Shown: in pieces, positions 17,473 through 26,213 of the stretch
Layout: each line of letters opens with the position of its first letter
Position numbering within the stretch: the first letter of the stretch is position 1
The notes under the pieces: model-generated
Seen by the model: the letters and a program-made list of their open reading frames with translations, nothing else
Database searches by the model: none
What the model was told of the DNA's origin: nothing
NCBI GenBank assembly: GCA_937136425.1
Contig: CAKZON010000005.1
Location: 1-44,177 of the forward strand
Length of the DNA stretch: 44,177 bases
Origin: an uncultured Crocinitomix sp.
Lineage (GTDB): Bacteria > Bacteroidota > Bacteroidia > Flavobacteriales_D > Crocinitomicaceae
Reading direction: 5' to 3'
Program-made: the position numbers and the translations under genes

Positions 17473-18012
17473 TTAAAAATTAATTTGATAGAGGTAAACA
17501 CCTGGTGGCATTTCTTCCAAAGATCGTTTGAATCCACATTTTTCCAACACTTTTATTGAGCCTATATTATCCTCCTCTACACCGCCCGACAAAGATTTAA
17601 CCACTTGTTTAGTTTTACACCAAGCTACCAACCCTTTAATCAACTCTGTACCTATTCCTTTTCCCCAATACGTTTCGCCAATTAAATAACCTAACCGTAA
17701 CGCTTGAGAATCTCCTTCTCTATACAGAAATAAGAATCCGATAATTGTTTCACTATCTTTATTTATAATGGCATAAAAATGACTGTCCGCTTCTCTTTCA
17801 GCAATCCATTTTTTGGCCTTTTCAACTGTATTAATTGATTGCCACCCATCTGGCAAAGCCTTTGTCACTTCAGGGCTAAGAATAGTTAATGCAGCAGTTA
17901 TTCCGGTATCTTTAAAATTGGATTCATTTGCTAAATTTTGCCAACGCATAAGCGACAAACGCTCAGTTGCAAATAATTGCTTGCAATTTAAATATTCAGT
18001 TAATGTTATCAT
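17473..18012 (-). CDS. GNAT-family N-acetyltransferase (RimJ/RimL-like)
   Basis: A 179-residue protein from ATG 18012 (MITLTEYLNCKQLFATERLSL); a reading 30 bases longer is possible. FATERLSLMRW is the characteristic N-terminus of RimJ/RimL-like acetyltransferases. The acetyl-CoA loop is GYLIGETYWGKGIGTELI, and NIGSIKVLEKCGFKR lies near the end. The likely target is a protein N-terminus or a small amine. It is divergent from the desaturase gene, with about 70 bases between starts. Confidence 0.85.
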   Translation of the reverse strand: MITLTEYLNCKQLFATERLSLMRWQNLANESNFKDTGITAALTILSPEVTKALPDGWQSINTVEKAKKWIAEREADSHFYAIINKDSETIIGFLFLYREGDSQALRLGYLIGETYWGKGIGTELIKGLVAWCKTKQVVKSLSGGVEEDNIGSIKVLEKCGFKRSLEEMPPGVYLYQINF

Positions 18013-18082
18013 TCCAGATAAAAATACAATTCTAATTGACAAATTATGGGATTCGTTTTATTTTTTATTAGGTTTAAGCTGA

Positions 18083-18934
18083 ATGACAAATAAACAACGA
18101 TATGAAGTTCGTTTAGAACGGAAAATGCGCCGAGTTCCTTTTTTAATTCCGTTGATTTCAATATTGACTGGATCAGCCTTATTTGCAGGAATTCTAATTT
18201 GTGGATATTTCTTTGAGCAAGGTTATTATTGGATCTTTTTACCCGCAGGATTAATGGCACATTCTTTTTTTATTGTTGTGGTGCATGATGCGGCTCACAA
18301 GTCCATTACACGCACAAAAATGGATCGATATATCATGAATTTAGGTTGCGCCATTATGCTCTTACCATTTTATGGGGAAGGTTTTAGAAAATACCACCTC
18401 ATTCATCATGCCAACACAAATTCAGATGTAGACCCGTTGTGGCCTTCACAAAAGAAAGCGCTTTACGAGAACTATCGTTGGTTGTATATTTTATGTGAAT
18501 TGATTCCATTGCTTTATACTGGCTTTTTAGTTTTTAAGCAATCCAAACAAACGGCAAATAAAGCCAAGGAGGTTAAAGCTCCATCTATTAATTACTATCA
18601 TATTATTTGGGGAGGAGTTATTAGCGCGGCACTCATTTATTGGTTAGAACCTTCCATTTACTTTTTAATTACAACCTTATTAACATTAAACATCTTTAGC
18701 ACATTAAGACATTGGTGCGAACATTTAGGATATGACCGTAAAAAGACTAGTAATACATTTTGGTTTCCTCTTGGAATGGGAATTGGCAATCATGACACAC
18801 ACCATGAACACCCGCATGTTTCGTGGTTTGTTTTATTCATAGGATTGTTTAAACGAAAAAAAGATACTCGATTGCTGCGAACAGTGCATGGCGTATTTTT
18901 TAAAAAATCGTTTCACCATTATGAAGGACATTAA
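18083..18934 (+). CDS. Membrane fatty-acid desaturase family protein
   Basis: A 283-residue protein with four main hydrophobic segments and the three histidine boxes of the di-iron membrane desaturase/hydroxylase family: HDAAH (68-72), HLIHH (105-109) and HDTHH (237-241), with an extra HWCEH at 210-214. This family includes acyl-lipid desaturases and carotenoid hydroxylases/ketolases. The length (283) and the box spacing would also fit a CrtR/CrtW-like enzyme, so the substrate is open. The gene converges on a phospholipid-synthesis gene with only three bases between stops. Confidence 0.85.
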   Translation: MTNKQRYEVRLERKMRRVPFLIPLISILTGSALFAGILICGYFFEQGYYWIFLPAGLMAHSFFIVVVHDAAHKSITRTKMDRYIMNLGCAIMLLPFYGEGFRKYHLIHHANTNSDVDPLWPSQKKALYENYRWLYILCELIPLLYTGFLVFKQSKQTANKAKEVKAPSINYYHIIWGGVISAALIYWLEPSIYFLITTLLTLNIFSTLRHWCEHLGYDRKKTSNTFWFPLGMGIGNHDTHHEHPHVSWFVLFIGLFKRKKDTRLLRTVHGVFFKKSFHHYEGH

Positions 18935-18937
18935 TCT

Positions 18938-19519
18938 TTATTTTTTTGCACGGCGTTGTTCTTTCAACACCCAATACAATCCTTTGACATTTGATTGAGG
19001 CTCTTTCAAAATTAAAAGTACAATTACCTCTTCTAACCAAGACAAATATCCTGCCCCAACTGCCATAAAATAAAGCCATGGAACATGGAGCCAAGCAAAC
19101 AAAACGAAAAAATAAATGCCTTGTACATAACCACCTATTTTACTTGCATACAAATGCAGACTAGGAGATTGACGGAACTTTACAAATGAAACTAACAATC
19201 CTAAAATGAATAGGATTAAGAATGGCCAAAGTAAATGAATACTTTCTCCTAATTCATCCTGCTTAAAGGTGAAAATGCCCCAAAACGCACAAATATAGGT
19301 TCCGACATCTGCCAAGGAATCTAATTTTGCTCCAAATTTGGTTTCCAATTTAAAAACACGAGCAATAAGTCCATCTAAAATATCAGTAACCAAATTGACA
19401 CATAAAAAAATGGCAAATAAATCTTCTTTCTCCGTCAAAATCATCCAAACTAAAAACGGGAATGTTAAAAGTCTATAAAAGCTTAGCAAATTAGGTAAAT
19501 TGATAATTTTTTCTTTCAT
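18938..19519 (-). CDS. CDP-alcohol phosphatidyltransferase
   Basis: A 193-residue protein with six hydrophobic segments. It has the complete active-site signature D-x2-DG-x2-AR-x8-G-x3-D-x3-D: D46, D49-G50, A53-R54, G63, D67 and D71. It transfers a phosphatidyl group from a CDP-lipid to an alcohol, as in PgsA or PssA. The sequence does not show which alcohol is used. It starts three bases after the stop of the CarS-like gene, which would supply a CDP-activated lipid, so the two form an operon that could make a complete phospholipid step. Confidence 0.9.
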   Translation of the reverse strand: MKEKIINLPNLLSFYRLLTFPFLVWMILTEKEDLFAIFLCVNLVTDILDGLIARVFKLETKFGAKLDSLADVGTYICAFWGIFTFKQDELGESIHLLWPFLILFILGLLVSFVKFRQSPSLHLYASKIGGYVQGIYFFVLFAWLHVPWLYFMAVGAGYLSWLEEVIVLLILKEPQSNVKGLYWVLKEQRRAKK

Positions 19520-19522
19520 AAC

Positions 19523-20038
19523 CTAAATTGATTTTTTGACCTTTAATAGCACTAAGACGTAAGAAATTAGAAAATGCGTTGTGCTTGCAAGCAAGAATAA
19601 GATTAATGCAGGAATAACGGCTATATAACCCAATAAAAAATAGACGAGAACTACGCCAAAAGCCGAGTCCATTTTATCAATTAAAGTACCTAAAAAAGCA
19701 TACTTACCTCCTGCCCCGCCAGGTTGAATACCTGCACGGCGTTTAAAATAGGAGTTGGGTAATTCAAATAAAAGATAAGCTAACCCCAAAAGAAACCCTA
19801 AAACAAGCGGATTAGACACCAACAGATTTCCAGCTAAGGCAACTAACCATAAAATAAAGGCATTCAATAAAGGAACGATTAAAAAACCTCTCCATGTTTT
19901 ATTTGCTCCAAATCCTTCTTTCCAAAGTGGTTTAGTTAAGAACGACAGCAGGTTCCACTTTACCACAAACATGTGAACCACGTTTGATAGCAGCAAAGGC
20001 AAAACCACAATGAGTATGTGCGTTGTTAAATTATCCAT
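19523..20038 (-). CDS. CarS-like (DUF46) CDP-lipid synthase
   Basis: A 171-residue protein with five hydrophobic segments. FGANKTWRGF (residues 43-52) and LPNSYFKRRAGIQPGG, followed by LIDKMDSAFG (D121, D124), match the CDP-archaeol synthase/DUF46 family, a short relative of CdsA. These enzymes condense CTP with a phosphatidate-like lipid. Archaeal CarS prefers unsaturated archaetidic acid; the substrate of bacterial members is less certain. A 12-bp stem-loop sits just before the start. It is encoded directly upstream of the CDP-alcohol phosphatidyltransferase. Confidence 0.8.
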   Translation of the reverse strand: MDNLTTHILIVVLPLLLSNVVHMFVVKWNLLSFLTKPLWKEGFGANKTWRGFLIVPLLNAFILWLVALAGNLLVSNPLVLGFLLGLAYLLFELPNSYFKRRAGIQPGGAGGKYAFLGTLIDKMDSAFGVVLVYFLLGYIAVIPALILFLLASTTHFLISYVLVLLKVKKSI

Positions 20039-20044
20039 TCATAA

Positions 20045-20075
20045 ATCCTATTTCCAGCTATTGGAAATATAGGAT
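20045..20075 (-). promoter_or_regulatory. Stem-loop immediately upstream of the CarS-like gene
   Basis: Arms TCCTATTTCCA and TGGAAATATAGGA pair with a two-base bulge and a five-base loop, extended by an outer A-T pair. On the minus strand it ends six bases before ATG 20038, so it lies in the leader. It could also serve as the end of the transcript from the 20116-20616 gene, though no T-run follows. Confidence 0.45.
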
Positions 20076-20115
20076 AAATTAAAACAGTAATTTAAGAAAA
20101 ATTAAAAGGTTTGCA

Positions 20116-20616
20116 TTAGTGTCGCATATAAATATGCTCATTTGCAGGCTTTCGAGATTGTTTATACATTGAATATAAAATTCCCAGAATAAAAAGTCCA
20201 CCAATTATACTTAAGCCGGCTGGTCCTAGATCCTGTACAAGCCGAAACATTCTTGACCTTACACCAGTTCTTGGGAAGGTTGAAAACCAAACAAAAACAC
20301 CTATTACTGAAATGACTCCTAGTATTGATAAATACTGTTTATTAAAGTTCTTCTTTTTATTTTGTCTGAACTCGTGATTAGTGAGTTTTGAAACCTCCGC
20401 TAATTCTTGTGCGAAAGGTTCTTTGTCTTTTGGGGCAAATGATTCAAGATAATAGCTTTTCTTTTTACCTGATTCATTTGTGAAATAGATGGAGACATTA
20501 TTGTCCTGATCGTCAAAAACAATTTTCTCGATTTTATTTAATGGAACTGTAGGTGAATACTTTTTGTTACCATTAAGACATTCATTTCTCAATCCGTCAA
20601 AATCAGCAAAATACAC
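20116..20616 (-). CDS. Membrane protein of unknown function with PH-like N-terminal part
   Basis: A 166-residue protein from a GTG at 20616. The frame is open back to 20704 without an ATG, so the true start is uncertain. The N-terminal ~75 residues (VPLNKIEKIVFDDQDNNVSIYF) are beta-rich and resemble bacterial PH-like domains. Two membrane segments follow near 95-112 and 133-155, with a short basic tail. No function is assigned. It lies 87 bases after the small membrane gene on the same strand. Confidence 0.55.
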   Translation of the reverse strand: MYFADFDGLRNECLNGNKKYSPTVPLNKIEKIVFDDQDNNVSIYFTNESGKKKSYYLESFAPKDKEPFAQELAEVSKLTNHEFRQNKKKNFNKQYLSILGVISVIGVFVWFSTFPRTGVRSRMFRLVQDLGPAGLSIIGGLFILGILYSMYKQSRKPANEHIYMRH

Positions 20617-20703
20617 ACTACTTAGATATAGGTTAACCGAATCAAACCCAAGCGATTTACAAAATTGACTCGATATATAAACGACTTTGCTGATTATGAC
20701 TGA

Positions 20704-20970
20704 TTAAACGAATTGATAAATACCTAATATTGAGAATAATGCTCCCCAAAAAACAATTGGAATAAACATTAGGCTATGTTGCATGAATTTTTCTTTTGTA
20801 AATGTTCCTAGAGACATCAACAAAGTAACTATACCTGTGATTAGAAAGATCCATTTTGTAAAATCGGTGTTTCCTAAGGTATAATCTTCATGCCAAAAAG
20901 AGGTTATAAATGCTACAAGAAAAAAGGTAACTACTACCCCAATTCCCATTCCTTTCATTATTACGTTCAT
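20704..20970 (-). CDS. Small three-helix membrane protein, unknown
   Basis: An 88-residue protein that is almost entirely hydrophobic, with three membrane segments (GIGVVVTFFLVAFITSF, WIFLITGIVTLLMSLGTF, LMFIPIVFWGALFSILGIY). No family is recognised. It starts four bases after the stop of the 142-residue gene and is probably co-transcribed with it. Confidence 0.6.
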   Translation of the reverse strand: MNVIMKGMGIGVVVTFFLVAFITSFWHEDYTLGNTDFTKWIFLITGIVTLLMSLGTFTKEKFMQHSLMFIPIVFWGALFSILGIYQFV

Positions 20971-20974
20971 AGTT

Positions 20975-21403
20975 CTAAAAATTATAAAATTCAGCTATTT
21001 TTTTTCCTTCTTCTTTCGACACCATTGTGAAAGAAATATATTTTAAAGCGCTTTGGCGTGCACTAAAAGTTTTTTTACCTAAAAAGCCTTTTAGCGTAGT
21101 TTTTTTATAGTCGGAATAATTGACAACACATGCTTGATTGTTTCCTATCAAGTTCAATAATGTTTCTTTAAGCTCCTCTTCACTGCTGCTTGATTCAATT
21201 ATTTTTTTTAGCCCTTCAGCTACTGAATCACTTCCAAAACCATACGAAGCTGTAGGATCCATATCAACTCTGAAAGTTGAAGATATTTTCTTTAAAATAA
21301 GGTAACAAGAGTCTTTAAAGCAAACAACTGAACTTTCAAAATATTTTCCAGGAGCAGCTGAAGTAAATAACAATGTGTCTTCAATTAATAGTGTATTTAT
21401 CAT
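20975..21403 (-). CDS. Protein of unknown function (142 residues)
   Basis: A soluble-looking protein without signal peptide. It is rich in serine around an acidic patch (IESSSSEEELKETLL) and ends with EEGKKIAEFYNF. No domain is recognised. It is the first gene of a three-gene minus-strand set (with 20704-20970 and 20116-20616) and faces the TPR-kinase gene across a 302-base gap. Confidence 0.6.
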   Translation of the reverse strand: MINTLLIEDTLLFTSAAPGKYFESSVVCFKDSCYLILKKISSTFRVDMDPTASYGFGSDSVAEGLKKIIESSSSEEELKETLLNLIGNNQACVVNYSDYKKTTLKGFLGKKTFSARQSALKYISFTMVSKEEGKKIAEFYNF

Positions 21404-21705
21404 TTTTGTTTGTTTTTAGTAGTCTTTTTATTTAATATGATTTGCGTGTTGAAATCTGTGGTTATAACTTACAAGATTCGGGGTAATATCTTGCACTTTA
21501 TATTTAATTCTTGGTTAAAACAAATGTAAGCACTCATCTGCTGTATAAATATAATTAGGAGGTCAAATTATCAGATGGTATCATCCTGAGTAAACTTGGT
21601 ATTGTTTCTCTTTTTATTGGTATTGTAAATTAATTATATCGTCATTTTATCATGATAATATCAAAACAATCCACTTATATTTAGGTTTTAAACTGTAAAA
21701 AAATA
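21404..21705. promoter_or_regulatory. 302-base divergent intergenic region before the two-component system
   Basis: No gene seen. It holds a perfect 12-bp palindrome TTATCATGATAA at 21647-21658, 48 bases before the kinase ATG, and a 6-bp inverted repeat CAAGAT-N10-ATCTTG at 21472-21493 on the side of the opposing gene. Either could be an operator. A near-consensus -7 box TATATTTA lies close to 21677. None is proven. Confidence 0.4.
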
Positions 21706-23736
21706 ATGACATTTTTAATGGCTAAAAAGTCTACACTGCTTAAGTTTTTTGGAAATAAGTTTATAGTAATTCTTTGTTTTACTTGTGCTTACTCAAGCTA
21801 TTTTTCAGAATGTCAGACAAACAATCCTGACAGCCTTGCGAGAATTCTTGATCAATTTCCAGAAAGAGATACTACCCGGGTTAATCGTCTCACACAATTA
21901 TCTTATACCTATAGCGGAATTAATTTAGATTCGGCAAAGCTATTAGCTATCGAGGCTAAGTCAATTGCAGAAGAATTAAATTACAGAAAAGGACTTGGAA
22001 CAGCTTATAATTGTCTTGGTATTTTTTATTTGCAAAACAGAGAATTTGAAAAAGCGATAGAAACATTTACCCAAACGATTAATATAAGGATTGAACACGG
22101 AGATTTAGAAGCTGAAGCAAAAGCGCGGCAGAATATGGCTGGGGTTTACACCACATTGGGAGATATTGAATACTCTAGCCAAGAACTGTATAAGGTAAGA
22201 GACATTTTTATCAAACTTAAAGATACCGTAGATCTTGCAGGAGTCCTCAATGACATTGGTCAAATAAAAGCAAAATTAAACCAACACTCTGCGGCATTTA
22301 GCAACTACCAACTTGCTTATAAACTTATTAAAGGAAAAAATGATCAAACGGAGGGTATTATATTAACCAATTTGGCGAGTTTATTTCTAATAACAGAGAA
22401 TTATGAATATGCCATTTATTGCGCTGAAGAAAGTTTAATGTTGTTTGATAAGTTACAATTTATTAGAGGGATGGGAGTGCTTGAAAGCATTTTGGGGAAT
22501 ATCTATTTAACTCAGGAAAAATATGGGCTTGCTGTTGAACATTATGAATTAGGGTTAAAATATGCTGAAGATATAGGAGATAAAATAGGCATGTCACGAC
22601 GGCTCAACAACCTTGGTGTTGTTTATCATAAAATGGGAGATAATGAAAAATCACTCTATTATTTAAGGCAAACTGTTGCCATTACCAAAAACTCCTATGC
22701 GAATTTAGACTACGCCCGTGGCCTAGGTAATATGGGAGGTTTATACTTTGATTTGGGCGACATTGATAGTGCAATTTATGCTGGACTCACAGGGTTAAAA
22801 ATGCGCAATTTATTGGGTGACACTATTGGTAGTTTATATACCAATCACCTACTTTCTCTTGCCTTTGAGCGCAAAGGTGATTATGCCAATGCTTTACATT
22901 ACGAAAAAATGGCAGGAATTGCCAAAGACTCTTTAATGTCTATTGAAAAAATGAAGACAATTAAAGAAATGGAGGTGGAATATGAAACACGAAGAATTGA
23001 AAAAGAAAATGAGCTTTTATCAATCAAAAACAATTTGGTTGAGATTGATCTTGAAAAATCTCAATTATTAATTTGGTATTCGTCCATAGGATTGATTCTG
23101 GTTATTATTATTTTCCTTTTCTATTTTCAATTTAGAAAAAACAACCTCAAAAGAAAGGCCGTTGAATTTGAGCAGATGGCTTTAAGAGCGCAAATGAATC
23201 CTCATTTCATTTTCAACAGTTTAAACAGCATACAACGCCTGTATATTGAGCAAAAAATGGATGAAGCCTCAGATTATATGGCAGATTTTTCGCAATTATT
23301 GAGGATGATATTAGATAATAGCTCTAAACACTCTATTACTTTAAAAGAAGAATTAAATCACCTAAATCTTTATTGCGAAATAGAGCAATTACGCACGGGT
23401 GGCATGCTCGCCATTGAATATGAAATAGATTCAAACATTGACGCTAATCTGATCAAGATTTCGCCAATGATTATTCAACCTTTTGTTGAAAATGCAATAT
23501 GGCACGGAATTGTTCCAACTAAAAAGAAGGGAACAATTATCATTAAAATAAAGTATTTCAATAGTGATCATATTGAAATTACAATTGAGGATAATGGCGT
23601 TGGTTGGAAAATGAGCAAACAAACAACACATGATTCTAAAGGTATTGAACTAATTGAAAAGCGCATTGGTTCAAAAATAGCAATCAAACATTTATCGCCG
23701 GGTACACAGGTAACATTTAAAACTAAAACGCTATGA
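21706..23736 (+). CDS. TPR-containing LytS-type sensor histidine kinase
   Basis: A 676-residue protein. It has an N-terminal signal/membrane segment (FIVILCFTCAYSS), then six or more tetratricopeptide repeats over about residues 65-430 (for example GLGTAYNCLGIFYLQ, RRLNNLGVVYHKMGD). Next come a helical linker and one membrane helix near 453-475, then the His_kinase domain (PF06580 type) with QMNPHFIFNSLNS, phospho-accepting H500, the N-box region ENAIWHGIV and the G-box DNGVGW. The periplasmic TPR array probably senses a protein or peptide. It overlaps the response regulator gene by ATGA, so the two are made together. Starting at ATG 21718 is also possible. Confidence 0.92.
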   Translation: MTFLMAKKSTLLKFFGNKFIVILCFTCAYSSYFSECQTNNPDSLARILDQFPERDTTRVNRLTQLSYTYSGINLDSAKLLAIEAKSIAEELNYRKGLGTAYNCLGIFYLQNREFEKAIETFTQTINIRIEHGDLEAEAKARQNMAGVYTTLGDIEYSSQELYKVRDIFIKLKDTVDLAGVLNDIGQIKAKLNQHSAAFSNYQLAYKLIKGKNDQTEGIILTNLASLFLITENYEYAIYCAEESLMLFDKLQFIRGMGVLESILGNIYLTQEKYGLAVEHYELGLKYAEDIGDKIGMSRRLNNLGVVYHKMGDNEKSLYYLRQTVAITKNSYANLDYARGLGNMGGLYFDLGDIDSAIYAGLTGLKMRNLLGDTIGSLYTNHLLSLAFERKGDYANALHYEKMAGIAKDSLMSIEKMKTIKEMEVEYETRRIEKENELLSIKNNLVEIDLEKSQLLIWYSSIGLILVIIIFLFYFQFRKNNLKRKAVEFEQMALRAQMNPHFIFNSLNSIQRLYIEQKMDEASDYMADFSQLLRMILDNSSKHSITLKEELNHLNLYCEIEQLRTGGMLAIEYEIDSNIDANLIKISPMIIQPFVENAIWHGIVPTKKKGTIIIKIKYFNSDHIEITIEDNGVGWKMSKQTTHDSKGIELIEKRIGSKIAIKHLSPGTQVTFKTKTL

Positions 23737-24488
23737 TCAAAACTATTTTGATTGATGACGAAAAGGATGCAAGGTTCATTTTAAGAAACATGATAGAGAA
23801 GAAATTCGCTAATCAAGTTGAAGTTATAGCAGAGGCTGATGATGTTGAGTCAGGAATTAACGCAATTGAACAATATAAACCTGATTTAATATTTTTAGAC
23901 ATAAAAATGCCACAAGGAACTGGCTTTGATTTACTGTCTAAAATTTCGAATGTTAATTTTGAGGTAATCTTTGTTACGGCCTATGACAATTACGCCATTA
24001 AGGCTTTTCAATGCTCTGCTTTTGGTTATTTAATGAAGCCTTTGAAAGAAATTGAGTTGAAAAAATTGATCAGTAAACTAAGTGAACAATACGCCTTAAA
24101 AAACAGTAAGTCTACCATTCAAAAAAGGGTAAAAGTTTTAATTGAAAATTATGGAGACGATAAAAAGGTTTTCAAACTTGTACTAAGCAATGTAGAAGGC
24201 TTTAAAGTTGTAGCACTAGAAAACATCATTCGTATTGAAGGTGATGGCAATTACACACGGTTTATTTTAGAAAATACAAACGCGATTATTTCTAGTAAAA
24301 ACTTAGGTGAATATGATGATTTATTGAATGATCATGGTTTTTTTAGAATTCATCAAAGTACAATTGTCAACCTAAGACATGTCACAGGTTTTCGTAAAAT
24401 TGCAGGTGGACAAGTAGAAATGTCTGATGGTGCACAAGGCAAACTATCGAGACATAGGAAAGCACAATTTATGGAACGTTTTTTCTAA
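23733..24488 (+). CDS. LytTR-family response regulator
   Basis: A 251-residue protein. The receiver domain has the acidic pair DD (residues 8-9), phospho-acceptor D56 (LIFLDIKMPQG), T/Y switch residues in FVTAYDNYAIKAF and K in MKPLKE. The C-terminal ~100 residues form a LytTR DNA-binding domain (IIRIEGDGNYTRF, FFRIHQSTIVNLRHV, LSRHRK). It is the partner of the adjacent TPR kinase and regulates unknown targets, possibly through the 21404-21705 region. Confidence 0.95.
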   Translation: MIKTILIDDEKDARFILRNMIEKKFANQVEVIAEADDVESGINAIEQYKPDLIFLDIKMPQGTGFDLLSKISNVNFEVIFVTAYDNYAIKAFQCSAFGYLMKPLKEIELKKLISKLSEQYALKNSKSTIQKRVKVLIENYGDDKKVFKLVLSNVEGFKVVALENIIRIEGDGNYTRFILENTNAIISSKNLGEYDDLLNDHGFFRIHQSTIVNLRHVTGFRKIAGGQVEMSDGAQGKLSRHRKAQFMERFF

Positions 24489-24675
24489 ACGTAAAATCTC
24501 TAAATGAATTAACAACAGCCTCTTATTGTGCCTAGTTAAAATCAAACACTTATCACCTTTCACTGCTTAAAATAAAAGCACTTTTAATCTATTGTTATTA
24601 CGCATTTTTATAATAATAATAATTAGAAGCAATGTCACCCTTCAACATTACTATTGCTCCCTTATCCATAGTTTA

Positions 24676-25215
24676 TTAATGACTGTTCTTATAAGCTTCA
24701 ATTGCTGGATCTACCTCATCCCATCTCCCATCCAGCCATTCATCAAATTGATCCCAATTATCTGTTAAGATGCATAGAGCATAGGCTCTTTCATCATTCG
24801 GAGAATCCAGTTCATGCTCTGCCAATGCCCCAATGATTGATTTATCTTGATCCATTAAAAGCGCAATGAAATTATCTTTCATTCTCCAAGGTTGCTCTGG
24901 CAACCAATAAGTCATCAATATAGCAGCACGCTCTTCTGTAATTCCATCTCTATAATCATACTCTATAGCTTCTGCATCATCCTCATTAATTGCTTTAATA
25001 CAACCTTTAATAAATTCGTCATTTACATGCTCTTCTCTAATTTCAATATGATGTTCTTTATACATTGGTTCTGCCTCCACAGGTTCAACAATATTCTCTA
25101 CCTCATCTGATGTAACCGATAAATCATTTGGCTCATCCACCATAGGTTTAGAATCTTGACATGATGTATTTATTAGAAATAATAATCCCGTAAAAATAAT
25201 TGATACTGCTTTCAT
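24676..25215 (-). CDS. Acidic lipoprotein of unknown function
   Basis: A 179-residue protein. The signal peptide ends in lipobox NTSC (C19). A glutamate/aspartate-rich linker of about 45 residues follows, then a helical domain with several tryptophans (YWLPEQPWRMKD, DNWDQFDEWLDGRWDEVD). No family is recognised. It lies 21 bases after the end of the hydrolase gene on the same strand; whether the two are co-transcribed is uncertain. Confidence 0.65.
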   Translation of the reverse strand: MKAVSIIFTGLLFLINTSCQDSKPMVDEPNDLSVTSDEVENIVEPVEAEPMYKEHHIEIREEHVNDEFIKGCIKAINEDDAEAIEYDYRDGITEERAAILMTYWLPEQPWRMKDNFIALLMDQDKSIIGALAEHELDSPNDERAYALCILTDNWDQFDEWLDGRWDEVDPAIEAYKNSH

Positions 25216-25236
25216 AGTTTAGTAGTCCTTTTAGGT

Positions 25237-26151
25237 TTAGTTTTCATTCATAAATATATCAATTTTCTGTATTGTTTCTTGCGTTTTTTCTTCCTGAATA
25301 AAATGACCACAATCAAAGAGGTGCACTTGTGCATTTGGCAGTTGATTTTTCCATTTTTCGAGATATGGCATGGTAATAAATTCATCCTTTGTTCCCCAAA
25401 GAATTAGCCAAGGTATTGATTTTAACTTATCCAACTGTTCCCATTGATTTTGATACCAATTTGATGATCCAACTAACGATTTCCCAATATTTAATAATGA
25501 TTGTCTTGAGGCTTTATTTGGAAACGGTTTAATATAATGCTTGTGTTCTTTTTTAGATAATTTATTTTTGTCGTAAACACCTTTTTTTAATAAAACTTTA
25601 GGAGAAATATTCATTCTTAAATACATGAATTTTCCTAATCCACTATTCAGAATTTTATCAATTTTTTGAGCATTTGGATTGTCCTGTGTTTTCCATAACC
25701 AACTATTAAAAAGCACTACCCTTTTTATTCTCTCATTATTTTCAATTGCTGATGAAAGTCCAATTGGTCCTCCAAAATCATGTACAACAAGTGTTATGTT
25801 TTGCAAATTAAGTTTTTCAATAAACTCAGTTAAGTTTTTGGAATGAGATTCAGGTTTACCATCAAAGTTATTTGGTTTTTCAGACAATCCGAAACCTATA
25901 TGATCAACTGCAATGCATCTATATTTCTTAGACAATGATGCGATATAATCTCTATATAGAAATGACCAAGTTGGTGTTCCATGCACAAATAAAATAATTT
26001 CACCACCTCCTTCATCAACATAATGCATTTTACCTGCATTTAATTGAATGTATTTATTATTAAAAGGATATAAGGAGGTATCTAACCATTCTTGTGATTG
26101 TCCAAGTAAACTCATAATTAATAGTATTGATGCTGTTAATAGCTGTTTCAT
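25237..26151 (-). CDS. Secreted alpha/beta hydrolase, haloalkane dehalogenase-like
   Basis: A 304-residue protein from ATG 26151 with a signal peptide (LLTASILLIMSLLGQSQ). HGTPTWSFLYR (57-67) is the oxyanion/halide region typical of the haloalkane-dehalogenase/epoxide-hydrolase group. The nucleophile is Asp125 in VVHDFGGPIG, the acid is D256 in LWGTKDEF, and the base is H283 in CGHFIQEE. The residue after the nucleophile is Phe, where true dehalogenases have the halide-binding Trp, so an epoxide or ester substrate is equally possible. A Crp/Fnr-type regulator gene ends 62 bases upstream on the same strand. Confidence 0.85.
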   Translation of the reverse strand: MKQLLTASILLIMSLLGQSQEWLDTSLYPFNNKYIQLNAGKMHYVDEGGGEIILFVHGTPTWSFLYRDYIASLSKKYRCIAVDHIGFGLSEKPNNFDGKPESHSKNLTEFIEKLNLQNITLVVHDFGGPIGLSSAIENNERIKRVVLFNSWLWKTQDNPNAQKIDKILNSGLGKFMYLRMNISPKVLLKKGVYDKNKLSKKEHKHYIKPFPNKASRQSLLNIGKSLVGSSNWYQNQWEQLDKLKSIPWLILWGTKDEFITMPYLEKWKNQLPNAQVHLFDCGHFIQEEKTQETIQKIDIFMNEN

Positions 26152-26213
26152 AAATAATTTTGAAACAAAGGTCATTCAATACAATTAATTAAATCTTGGT
26201 CTATACCAAGATC

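Noticed and set aside
20116..20703. Longer N-terminus for the 20116-20616 protein
   Set aside because: The frame is open to 20704 but has no ATG, GTG or TTG before the GTG at 20616, so an extension cannot be supported, although the start remains uncertain.
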